Below, in pieces: positions 17,880-25,922 of a DNA stretch of 64,000 nt. Position 1 is the stretch's first letter, and every line of letters starts with the position of its first letter. The DNA lies in contig CAYUOH010000012.1 of assembly GCA_964446385.1 (NCBI GenBank), positions 1 to 64,000 on the forward strand, in the 5' to 3' direction. The translations under genes and the position numbers were made by a program. The notes beneath the pieces were generated by a model. It searched no databases, was not told the origin of the DNA, and saw only the letters and a program-made list of their open reading frames with translations. This DNA comes from CAYSRC01 sp964446385. GTDB lineage: Bacteria; Bacillota; Clostridia; Oscillospirales; Ruminococcaceae.

Positions 17880-19079
17880 TTACACCATAATATTTCTCAT
17901 ATAATCACATAGCTTTGAAAACTGGATATCGGTTGCCTCATCGGGAATTTCGGAAAACTCGGTTCCCTCCGGAAGCTGGTATTCGAAATCAGGTACTATG
18001 CCGGTCCCGTCAAAAGTGTTGCCTTTGGGGGTTTTAAGGACTGCAACGGCGATATCAACGCCTGTGCCGTCCGACAGAGGAAAGAGCTGACGGTATTTTC
18101 CTTCGCCCGCGGTTGTTGAGCCCAGCGTTGTGACTCGCTTATTTTCGGACATTACAGCCGCAAAAACTTCTGCGTATCCTCTTGTATTTTCATTGATTAG
18201 AATTCCTATGGGGATATCAAAGCTGGTGTCATTGCTTGTGAATAACACCTTAGATACATCATTGCGGAATGTTCCGCTTATCATGGTTCCGGTCGGCAGC
18301 AGAATATCCATCATATTCGCGATGTATTCAAGATTATAACCACCGAATACGTTACGCAGATCGATTACAATTCCGACAATAACATCGGTGGATTTGCGAG
18401 CTTCGTTGATGGCATTCTCAAACTGGGAGGCTGTAGTGGAGCAAACCGAAAGGATATGTATATAATAAATATCATCGAAGAAGGTGCTTGAAACAGACGG
18501 AATTACATAAGAGGAAATCTCAAGTTCGATCTCACTTTCCTCACCGTCACGGTTGGTGACGATACGCATGATATCGCCTTCGTTTCCGACCAGAAGCAAC
18601 TGAGATTCTTCCTCAGTAAGGGGCAGCAGATCGCTCCCATTAATTGAAACCACAATGTCCCCCTGTTGAATTTCGGAGGCAGCTGCAGAACTTCCGCTGA
18701 CGGTATCGGTAACAACCATATAGCCGCTGGCGTCCTGCTCTATCACAAGACCTGTGCCCACGGCACTGCCCTTGATATCGATATTGCGGGAGGTAATCTG
18801 GGAGGCAGAAAGATATTTTGCATCGCCTTCGGACAGACCGTCCATATAACCGTTTGAAATTCCTTCAATAATTGCGTTGTCATCCGGAGCGGAATAGAAA
18901 TTGTTTCGTACAGCGTCGTCTATTTCCTCCAGCTTGGTGTACATTTCGCTTCGTTCCTTGACCGACAGAACCTTGCTGTCAAAACTGTTCATTGAATAGA
19001 TTACCGTTACCGTAAAGGTCACCGCTATGGCCATCAGGATGAACGAAATCATTACACCTACAGATATTTTTTTGTTCAT
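17880..19079 (-). CDS. S41 (CtpA-like) peptidase homologue, catalytic residues lost
   Basis: 399 residues: an N-terminal membrane anchor (8-30), a PDZ domain (about 100-185) and a C-terminal S41 domain (about 195-365). The fold motifs align well with CtpA/CtpB (LRNVFGG, ILINEN, PLSDGTG, GTGIVPD). But the catalytic Ser position is Gly301, the general-base Lys position is Glu326 and the assisting Gln position is Arg330; the 25-residue Ser-Lys spacing is kept exactly. I infer a pseudoprotease, perhaps a PDZ scaffold. It lies 7 bases after an M23 peptidase gene in the ftsEX cluster, where an S41 gene is common in Clostridia. Confidence 0.88.
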   Translation of the reverse strand: MNKKISVGVMISFILMAIAVTFTVTVIYSMNSFDSKVLSVKERSEMYTKLEEIDDAVRNNFYSAPDDNAIIEGISNGYMDGLSEGDAKYLSASQITSRNIDIKGSAVGTGLVIEQDASGYMVVTDTVSGSSAAASEIQQGDIVVSINGSDLLPLTEEESQLLLVGNEGDIMRIVTNRDGEESEIELEISSYVIPSVSSTFFDDIYYIHILSVCSTTASQFENAINEARKSTDVIVGIVIDLRNVFGGYNLEYIANMMDILLPTGTMISGTFRNDVSKVLFTSNDTSFDIPIGILINENTRGYAEVFAAVMSENKRVTTLGSTTAGEGKYRQLFPLSDGTGVDIAVAVLKTPKGNTFDGTGIVPDFEYQLPEGTEFSEIPDEATDIQFSKLCDYMRNIMV

Positions 19080-19086
19080 ATATTAA

Positions 19087-20274
19087 TTAACCCTGTGAAT
19101 AATAAATCATTGGATTTACACGCTCTCCGTTCATTCTGATTTCGAAGTGAAGGTGAGGTCCTGTGGAGTTGCCCGTGGAGCCAACGTAACCTATCGTTGT
19201 GCCCTGGTCCACCCACTGTCCCGTGTAAACCACGTATTGGTTCATATGACCGTAAACGGTGTAAATATCGCCGCCGTGGTCCATGATAACATAGTTGCCG
19301 TAACCGCCATAGTTGTAGGCGGCTATTTTTACATAACCGGAGTCGGCAGCCACAACCGGTTTCCAGTCGATGCCGCTGCCGGCAATATCAATACCGTAAT
19401 GGTAGTTTGGCCTTCCGTAAAGGGTACGCCACCCGAAGCCGGAAGAAATGTAATAATAGTTCGGAACCGGCCAGACAAATTCGCCCATGCCGATATACTC
19501 GGCATATCCGCTTCCAACGGAGGTTAGCCTGTTCCATTCCTCCTGCGTAGCCTCGAATATTGCCAGTATTTCGTCATAATCTTCCTCGGTGGCTGCCTTC
19601 ATTGCCTGGGCGGCGGTAAAGGCTTCGTTGGCTTCCTGTTGCAGTGCGGCATATTCGTCGTACTTGGAGTCAAGCTCGCCCTTGTCACTTTCAAGGTTGT
19701 CGATTGATTCTGCTATCGCGACCTTGTCGCTTTCGATTTCCTTCTGCTCAATCATGAGGCGTTCTATAAGATCTGTGTCATGCTGGCTGACCCGACGGTT
19801 TGATTCGCTGTTCATGACAAAATCGGTAAAACTTCCGGCACCCAGCAGAAGCTCCAGCGTGGAGGAATCTCCGTTGCTCATGTACAGGGCGCGCATTCGC
19901 TCCTTGAAAAGCTCATAAGTTTCCTCGATATCCTTAATCTTCTGTTCAAGGTCCTTCTGACGCTGGGCCAGCTCCTCTTCCTTGAGGGAGATGGATTCCT
20001 TAATCGCTTCAATCTGGCTCGCCACAATATTCTTGCGTTCGGCATATGTTGCGGCTCTGGCCTCTTCCTTCTTTATCTCGTCCTTGTAAGAAGAAATCTG
20101 CTTGTTAAGGTTTTTAAGCTGACTCTGGAGCTCGATACGATGGTTTCTCAGCTCGTCCCTGCGGGCCTGCTCCTCTTCGGTTAACGCGTTGACGTTTATA
20201 CCCGAAAAAGGCAGACATGTAATCAGAAGAACGACCGCAAGAGCTAACGAAACAACACGCAAATACTTCATCAT
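19087..20274 (-). CDS. M23 peptidoglycan peptidase with coiled coil (EnvC/PcsB role)
   Basis: 395 residues. Signal peptide (1-31), long coiled coil (about 34-250, rich in E, K and Q) and a C-terminal LytM domain. The zinc site looks complete: HYGID (H-x3-D) and HLHFE (H-x-H), so it is probably an active endopeptidase, unlike degenerate EnvC. It directly follows ftsX (3 bases), so it is the likely hydrolase activated by FtsEX through its coiled coil during division. Confidence 0.9.
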   Translation of the reverse strand: MMKYLRVVSLALAVVLLITCLPFSGINVNALTEEEQARRDELRNHRIELQSQLKNLNKQISSYKDEIKKEEARAATYAERKNIVASQIEAIKESISLKEEELAQRQKDLEQKIKDIEETYELFKERMRALYMSNGDSSTLELLLGAGSFTDFVMNSESNRRVSQHDTDLIERLMIEQKEIESDKVAIAESIDNLESDKGELDSKYDEYAALQQEANEAFTAAQAMKAATEEDYDEILAIFEATQEEWNRLTSVGSGYAEYIGMGEFVWPVPNYYYISSGFGWRTLYGRPNYHYGIDIAGSGIDWKPVVAADSGYVKIAAYNYGGYGNYVIMDHGGDIYTVYGHMNQYVVYTGQWVDQGTTIGYVGSTGNSTGPHLHFEIRMNGERVNPMIYYSQG

Positions 20275-20277
20275 AGC

Positions 20278-21165
20278 TTATACCTTCAGATGCTTTCGCG
20301 TGGCACTGCTGCTTGCGAAAGACCCGATAAGCATGCCCACAACTGCAAAACCGGCCAAGACATAGGGCCATACCTCCCAGAAATCATATAGCTGTATAGA
20401 GTGGAGCCATCCTATAGGAGATTCGGACAGCATCCTGTTTATGCTTTTGTATACACCGGCCAGAATGCCGAACGCAAGAGCGCCGGACCAGAGGCCGATA
20501 TTAAGACCTTCGATGAAATAAGGCAGACGTATGAAGGTGTTGGTCGCACCTACATATTTCATAATATTGATTTCCCGGCGCTGAGAATATACCGTCATAC
20601 GTATTGTGTTGTTTATAACAACAATTGACGCAATAACCAGTATTCCGACCAGTATGCCGCCCAGGACAGTCACTACATTCTTAAAACCTGTGAGAACTTC
20701 CACAAGCTGATCCGGAACGTAGATTTCCAGTATGTCGTCAAGTCCGGAAATCTCATCCTTGACAGGGGCCATGTTTTCAATATTGTCGACATAAACCTTG
20801 TACGCGGCAGGAAGGAACTCGCCCAGCCCGTCGATAAGATAACCCTTTTCGCCGAGGGATTCCTTTTGAATCGTAATAGCGTCGGATTTGGATATGTACT
20901 CTACCCTGGCTACGCCGTCCATCTCTTCGAGGCTGACGCCGAGACGCTCTATCTGGGGCTGCGCTGCGTCATCCTTAATATATACAACCATCTCGGTCTG
21001 ATTTTCCACGCGCTTGAATGCGTCGTGGACATTCAAAGCCACAAGTCCGGTGCATCCGACAAGAACAAGGCAGGCAGTAAGGATGCCGATAGATGCGAAA
21101 GACATTACCCTGTTGCGCCATGTACTGCGGATTCCCTGACCGATAAGGTAAAAAAAGCTGCCCAT
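20278..21165 (-). CDS. ftsX: Cell division ABC transporter permease FtsX
   Basis: 295 residues with four membrane segments (about 22-45, 170-195, 220-240 and 265-288) and a large extracytoplasmic loop between the first two, where partner hydrolases bind. An AAGGAGG ribosome-binding site precedes the ATG. It follows ftsE by 2 bases. FtsX does not transport but transmits ATP-driven changes across the membrane to cell-wall hydrolases. Confidence 0.95.
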   Translation of the reverse strand: MGSFFYLIGQGIRSTWRNRVMSFASIGILTACLVLVGCTGLVALNVHDAFKRVENQTEMVVYIKDDAAQPQIERLGVSLEEMDGVARVEYISKSDAITIQKESLGEKGYLIDGLGEFLPAAYKVYVDNIENMAPVKDEISGLDDILEIYVPDQLVEVLTGFKNVVTVLGGILVGILVIASIVVINNTIRMTVYSQRREINIMKYVGATNTFIRLPYFIEGLNIGLWSGALAFGILAGVYKSINRMLSESPIGWLHSIQLYDFWEVWPYVLAGFAVVGMLIGSFASSSATRKHLKV

Positions 21166-21167
21166 AA

Positions 21168-21851
21168 TCAGATATCCCTCCTTCCGTCGGGAATATCCTC
21201 TACTATTTTGCCGTTTTCGATACGAATTGTACGGCGGTGGAACTGGCGTACCAGCTCACGTTCGTGGGTTACGACGACCACTGTGGTTCCGAGTCTGTTG
21301 ATAGCGTTTAAAAGTTCCATAATTTCATAGCTAAGCTCGGGGTCGATATTGCCGGTAGGCTCGTCCGCGATTATCACCTTCGGATTGTGAACAAGTGCGC
21401 GGGCAAGAGCCACACGCTGCTGTTCGCCGCCGGAAAGCTGGTTGGGGAACATGGGGGCTTTGTCCGAAAGACCCACAAGATTAAGAATATAGGGGACTCT
21501 CTTTTTAATCTGCTTCGGAGAAATATTGGTAACACGCATGGCAAATGCCACGTTGTCGAATGCGGTCATTGTGGGAATAAGGCGGAAATCCTGGAAAACG
21601 ACGCCCAAGTTGCGGCGAAGATAAGGGACCTTACGGTTACGCATACGGGTGAGGTCGTAACCGCAGACATCTATACGGCCGGATGTGGCTCGCTCCTCGC
21701 GCAGTATAAGCTTGAGCAGGGTGCTTTTGCCGGCTCCGGAATGTCCTACGATAAAAACAAACTCTCCCTTGTCAACCTGAAAATTGACACCGTCAAGAGC
21801 GACGGTACCTGTATCGAAAACTTTCGTTACATTCTTAAAATCTATAATCAT
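21168..21851 (-). CDS. ftsE: Cell division ABC transporter ATPase FtsE
   Basis: 227 residues with Walker A GHSGAGKST (36-44), signature LSGGEQQR, Walker B VIIADEPTG and the H-loop VVTHE. The short length, absence of extra domains and the following ftsX identify FtsE. First gene of the four-gene ftsE-ftsX-M23-S41 unit. Confidence 0.96.
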   Translation of the reverse strand: MIIDFKNVTKVFDTGTVALDGVNFQVDKGEFVFIVGHSGAGKSTLLKLILREERATSGRIDVCGYDLTRMRNRKVPYLRRNLGVVFQDFRLIPTMTAFDNVAFAMRVTNISPKQIKKRVPYILNLVGLSDKAPMFPNQLSGGEQQRVALARALVHNPKVIIADEPTGNIDPELSYEIMELLNAINRLGTTVVVVTHERELVRQFHRRTIRIENGKIVEDIPDGRRDI

Positions 21852-21947
21852 TTAATAAGCCTCGGTAACTAAACAAAACAGAAGGGCAAAACGCAGGCTT
21901 TTTACGGCGTACGTATTTGCCCAATATCGGTTTTTACGAATGAATAA

Positions 21948-23030
21948 TCAATACTTTGTTGGGGTACTGTCCAGATACTTGCGGACCATAAGCGCTACCT
22001 TGAACACGATGGCATCCTCAAACTGGCGGAGATCCAGGCCGGTAAGTCTCTTGATCTTTTCAAGACGGTATACCAGAGTATTGCGGTGCACGAACAGACC
22101 TCTTGATGTCTCGGAAACGTTGAGGTTGTTTTCAAAGAATCGCTGGATAGTGAACAACGTTTCCTGATCCAGTGATTCGATATTGCCGCGTTTGAACACC
22201 TCCTTGAGGAACATCTCGCAGAGGGTGGTGGGAAGCTGATATATCAAACGGCCGATACCCAGATTGTTGTAGGAGATAACAGGATGGTCGGTGTCAAAGA
22301 CCTTGCTTACTTCGATGGCGACCTGGGCCTCCTTTAAGGAAGTGGCAAGCTCGCGTATACCGGTAACTACCGTACCGATACCTACGGTAGCCTTGATGAA
22401 ATGTTCGTTTTCGAGGTTGTCGATTATACTGGTGGCCAGATTCTCGATATCCTTGTAATCGGTATTGGAGTGAACCTCCTTACAGATTACGGTGTCGGTC
22501 TCGTTGACACTGAATACATAGTCGCGGGTTTTATCGGGGAACAGCGCAATGACATATTCAAGAACTGAAAGCTCCGTGCCGTTGTTGACGCGTACAAGAA
22601 GACATACTCGGGGAACGTCGGGATCAAAATGCATCTCGCGCGAACGTGCATATACGTCGCCGGGGAGAATATTATCGGTCACTACATTTTTTATAAAGGA
22701 AAGTCTGTTGTTCTTTTCATCGAAATACTGCTTAGCATTGGAAAAGGCAATGCTTGCCAGCTTGCAGTATGCGGCGGCCTCGTCGTCGGTGCCGTTGACA
22801 TACACAAGATAGATGGTGTCTGAGCCACCTCCGAGAGATTTATATGTACGTCCGTTATTAACAATAACGTCATCTGCCGTAATTCCGCCGGAAATAGAAC
22901 GGTGGACCTCCCCTATTTTGGAAAGATCACTGCTGGCGACAACGGCCATGGTTTCGTCAACCACACCTATTTCGCGATTGACGGCACCTTTCATCTGAAC
23001 AACCAGACCCTGAAACAGCCTTGTAGACAT
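21948..23030 (-). CDS. PucR/CdaR-type transcriptional regulator
   Basis: 360 residues. An N-terminal putative sensor region (about 1-130), a GGDEF-like middle part (about 135-270) and a C-terminal PucR helix-turn-helix (about 295-350) with the typical FFENNLNVSETSRGLFVHRNTLVYRLEKI segment in outline. The ligand is unknown. It stands alone between the ftsEX cluster and rsmA. Confidence 0.85.
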   Translation of the reverse strand: MSTRLFQGLVVQMKGAVNREIGVVDETMAVVASSDLSKIGEVHRSISGGITADDVIVNNGRTYKSLGGGSDTIYLVYVNGTDDEAAAYCKLASIAFSNAKQYFDEKNNRLSFIKNVVTDNILPGDVYARSREMHFDPDVPRVCLLVRVNNGTELSVLEYVIALFPDKTRDYVFSVNETDTVICKEVHSNTDYKDIENLATSIIDNLENEHFIKATVGIGTVVTGIRELATSLKEAQVAIEVSKVFDTDHPVISYNNLGIGRLIYQLPTTLCEMFLKEVFKRGNIESLDQETLFTIQRFFENNLNVSETSRGLFVHRNTLVYRLEKIKRLTGLDLRQFEDAIVFKVALMVRKYLDSTPTKY

Positions 23031-23224
23031 AATAAATACTCCTTTATACTACGCAAGCTACTTGATTTTAATGTCATTTATAGTCAAATGGCACATACAA
23101 GAGCGTTAAAACATATTCATTTTACACAAAAGCGTCGGCATTTGCAACATATTTATGCAAAATTTGGCTGCCTATATGAGTATTTTTCAACAAAGAGCGC
23201 GCTTTTGGCGTTTTGAGCGAATAA

Positions 23225-24049
23225 TTACAGGTCGATTTCTTTGTCATTCAGTGCGGACATTATCGCAACATAGTCCTTAAGAAGAAGTCTCTCTGCCCTT
23301 GAAGCCGGATCCACGCCTAAAGCCTGAAGTGCCGCGACGACAGACGATTTGTCCGCGCCGAGGCCCGCAGAAATCGAATTTGCGACTGTTTTGCGTCGCT
23401 GTGAAAACGCTGCCCGTATTACACGGAACAGACAATCGGGATTATCACATTCCACCGCAGGGGTTTCCAGTATGTCGAGCCGGATTACGGTGCTGTCCAC
23501 ACCCGGTACCGGCCAGAAGCATCCGGCAGGTACATCAAACAAACGACGCGGGCTGCTGTAATATCTTACAGCCAGAGTAACAGCGCCGCTGTCGCGGCTA
23601 CCCTCCGGCGCGCAAAGGCGGATACCGGCCTCCTTCTGCACCATAGCAGCTATAAACCGTATTTTCAGATTATTCTGTAGCAGCATCATTATTATCGGGC
23701 TGGTGATGTAATAGGGCAAATTCCCCATCACAGCCACAGGCATACCAGCGAATTCACGTTCTATTATTTCTTTAATGTTACATTCCATTACGTCGGCCTT
23801 GATTATTTCAACATTATCCCGTTCCCCCAGCTTTTCACGGAGCTGCGGAATAAGACTTCCGTCCAGCTCAACGGCAACAACCTTCCCGGCTGCGTCGGAA
23901 AGCGGAAGCGTAAGTGCACCCAACCCGGGGCCTATTTCCAAAACACCCCAGTTTTTGTCTATTTTACATGCTTCCACCATTCGCGGACATACGGTCTGAT
24001 CGGTGATGAAGTTCTGACCCAGCTGTTTTTTTGGTACAATGTTTGCCAT
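23225..24049 (-). CDS. rsmA: 16S rRNA dimethyladenosine transferase RsmA (KsgA)
   Basis: 274 residues. SAM-binding motif I EIGPGLGALTLPL, the catalytic NLPYYITSPI and the C-terminal FSQRRKTVANSI tail identify the enzyme that dimethylates two adjacent adenines near the 3' end of 16S rRNA, a late small-subunit maturation step. Divergent from the dCMP deaminase gene. Confidence 0.96.
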   Translation of the reverse strand: MANIVPKKQLGQNFITDQTVCPRMVEACKIDKNWGVLEIGPGLGALTLPLSDAAGKVVAVELDGSLIPQLREKLGERDNVEIIKADVMECNIKEIIEREFAGMPVAVMGNLPYYITSPIIMMLLQNNLKIRFIAAMVQKEAGIRLCAPEGSRDSGAVTLAVRYYSSPRRLFDVPAGCFWPVPGVDSTVIRLDILETPAVECDNPDCLFRVIRAAFSQRRKTVANSISAGLGADKSSVVAALQALGVDPASRAERLLLKDYVAIMSALNDKEIDL

Positions 24050-24116
24050 ATCGAATAAAATACATCCTTTGCGTCCAATACTTATATTTTCATATTATAG
24101 CATTTTATCGACACAC

Positions 24117-24146
24117 TTGCATATTGTGACAGAATAATAATATAAT
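24117..24146 (+). promoter_or_regulatory. Promoter for the dCMP deaminase-pantothenate kinase pair
   Basis: TTGCAT (24117-24122), an 18-base spacer and TATAAT (24141-24146): a plausible sigma-A promoter about 80 bases before the first start codon. Confidence 0.6.
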
Positions 24147-24225
24147 ATAGTTTATGTAAAAATACATAGAACAGGTCCTGTTAGAAGTCAGGATTCATAC
24201 TATCATGATTGGGAGGTTAAATATC

Positions 24226-24717
24226 ATGACACGCAGAGACAAAATTAACTACTACCTTGACATCGCCGATGCCGTAAGCCGCAGGGGCACCTGCCTTCGC
24301 CGCAATTTCGGCGCAATAATCGTAATCAACGACGAGATCGTTTCCACAGGCTACAACGGCGCTCCGCGCGGCCGCATGAACTGCAGCGATTTGGGTTACT
24401 GCCGCCGTCAGCGCCTCAACGTTCCGCGCGGCGAAAAATACGAGCTCTGCCGCAGCGTACACGCCGAGGCAAACGCAATCATCAGCGCCGCACGTAGCGA
24501 AATGCTGGGTTCGACAATGTACCTTGTTGGCCACGAGGTTGACGATGACAGCTACGTCAAAGGCTCCTCTAGCTGCCCAATGTGCAAACGTATGGTAATC
24601 AATGCAGGTATCAAAACAGTCATCACCCGCATAGACAATGACACATACAACGTAATCGATGTAGAAAGCGATTGGATTAACGCAGACGACAGCCTGGGTG
24701 ACGAAGAAGGATATTAA
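24226..24717 (+). CDS. Deoxycytidylate (dCMP) deaminase
   Basis: 163 residues from ATG 24226, chosen because GGGAGG sits 9 bases upstream; an ATG at 24205 has none. The zinc and catalytic site is HAEANAI and SCPMCKR (HAE and PCxxC-type). It converts dCMP to dUMP for thymidylate synthesis. Long family members bind dCTP and dTTP allosterically. A pantothenate kinase gene follows 4 bases later. Confidence 0.92.
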   Translation: MTRRDKINYYLDIADAVSRRGTCLRRNFGAIIVINDEIVSTGYNGAPRGRMNCSDLGYCRRQRLNVPRGEKYELCRSVHAEANAIISAARSEMLGSTMYLVGHEVDDDSYVKGSSSCPMCKRMVINAGIKTVITRIDNDTYNVIDVESDWINADDSLGDEEGY

Positions 24718-24721
24718 TCTC

Positions 24722-25546
24722 ATGTATATACTCGGCGTGGATATCGGCGGCAGCACCGCCAAAATGATACTGGCGGACGGTGAGGGTAAATACACCGGAC
24801 GCAAAAGAATGGAAAAGGGCGACTTTCATGCCGCACCCGCCGAACAGCTTGATATCTTTCTGAAGGAGCAGGGCGTTTCATACAGTGAAATCAGTTTCGC
24901 AGGAATCACCGGAGTCGGAACCGAACGTGTTTACGATAAAATAACGGCTCTTCCACTTTCACGAATAGACGAATTCACCGCCATAGGGCGCGGAGGCCTC
25001 AGCCTCACCGGCCTTGAAGAAGGTATTGTAATCAGCATGGGTACCGGCACATCCTTTGTGAAGGCAGGCCCCGACGGCTGCTTCCATATGGGCGGTACAG
25101 GAGTCGGCGGAGGCATGCTTGTGGGGCTGGGTAATCCTCTTTCGGGTACGCACAACATCCACGAGCTTATCGCTCTTGCCGCCGCAGGTGACCTCAGCAA
25201 AGTCGACCTCAACGTCGGCGAGCTTACCCATCAGAAGCTGAACAACCTCACCGCTGATATCACCGCAGCCAATTTCGGATTTGTTAAACCCGAGGCCGCA
25301 CCCGCAGACTATGCTTTGGGTCTTATCAATACGGTATTTCAGACCGTCGGCACAATGGCCGCGTTTCTTGACGGTGTGCCCCATAAAACGCCGATCGTTA
25401 TCATAGGAACCACAGCATCATCTGTTACTATGGCTCCGCAGCTTCTCGGTATGGTCGAGGGCCTTCACGACATGAAGTTTATCATTCCCAAGCACGCGTC
25501 ATTCGCCACAGCTCTGGGTGCTGCCCTTGAGGCAGCGAAGAAATAA
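24722..25546 (+). CDS. coaW: Type II pantothenate kinase
   Basis: 274 residues from ATG 24722 (an 8-residue upstream extension overlaps the deaminase gene and was left out). An ASKHA-fold kinase: phosphate-1 loop GVDIGGSTAK, SMGTGTSFVK, GGTGVGGGMLVGLG and a C-terminal GAALEAAKK. This is the eukaryotic/staphylococcal-type enzyme for the first step of CoA synthesis, usually insensitive to CoA feedback. Co-transcribed with the deaminase. Confidence 0.88.
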   Translation: MYILGVDIGGSTAKMILADGEGKYTGRKRMEKGDFHAAPAEQLDIFLKEQGVSYSEISFAGITGVGTERVYDKITALPLSRIDEFTAIGRGGLSLTGLEEGIVISMGTGTSFVKAGPDGCFHMGGTGVGGGMLVGLGNPLSGTHNIHELIALAAAGDLSKVDLNVGELTHQKLNNLTADITAANFGFVKPEAAPADYALGLINTVFQTVGTMAAFLDGVPHKTPIVIIGTTASSVTMAPQLLGMVEGLHDMKFIIPKHASFATALGAALEAAKK

Positions 25547-25567
25547 AAAAGATTAACTACTGTAAAA

Positions 25568-25607
25568 CCGGGCCGGTTCTTGATGAACCGACCCGGTAGT
25601 TTTTTTA
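25568..25607 (+). terminator. Strong terminator after pantothenate kinase
   Basis: A GC-rich 12-base stem (CCGGGCCGGTTC paired with GAACCGACCCGG, one mismatch), 5-base loop, then eight T. It separates the rightward pair from the convergent lgt operon. Confidence 0.88.
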
Positions 25608-25922
25608 CTCTTCTTTGTTTTTATTAATCTTGTCTCTGACGACAGTAACCACAATCATAATCAATGTAATTATAACAAAAGGAGTGTAACCCGATGTAAG
25701 AAAAACACTTATAGCGGTCTGGGGTTCGTTTTCCTCTGCCTCTTCGGTGTCTTCTCCGTCCGGCGACTCTGCTGCAGTTATCTCTGCGCTTTGAGATTTC
25801 CCGGTATTATCTTTCGCGTAAACAGCGGGTGAAATTAGCATAGATACGACAAGCAGTGCTGTTAACAGCACTGCTGTCGTGAAATGATTTTGATATTTAA
25901 TTGACTTGTATGCCGTTTTCAT
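25605..25922 (-). CDS. Small exported or membrane protein, unknown
   Basis: 105 residues. A signal-peptide-like N-terminus (about 12-36, ending SPAVYA), an acidic low-complexity middle (EEAEENE) and a C-terminal transmembrane segment (about 76-94) followed by basic residues. It overlaps the end of lgt by 4 bases and is the last gene of the M16-M16-lgt operon. I do not recognise a family. Confidence 0.7.
   Translation of the reverse strand: MKTAYKSIKYQNHFTTAVLLTALLVVSMLISPAVYAKDNTGKSQSAEITAAESPDGEDTEEAEENEPQTAISVFLTSGYTPFVIITLIMIVVTVVRDKINKNKEE

Noticed and set aside
24217..24804. 195-codon minus-strand open frame
   Set aside because: It mirrors the dCMP deaminase gene in a codon-biased, GC-rich stretch; its translation is Ala/Val-rich without motifs.
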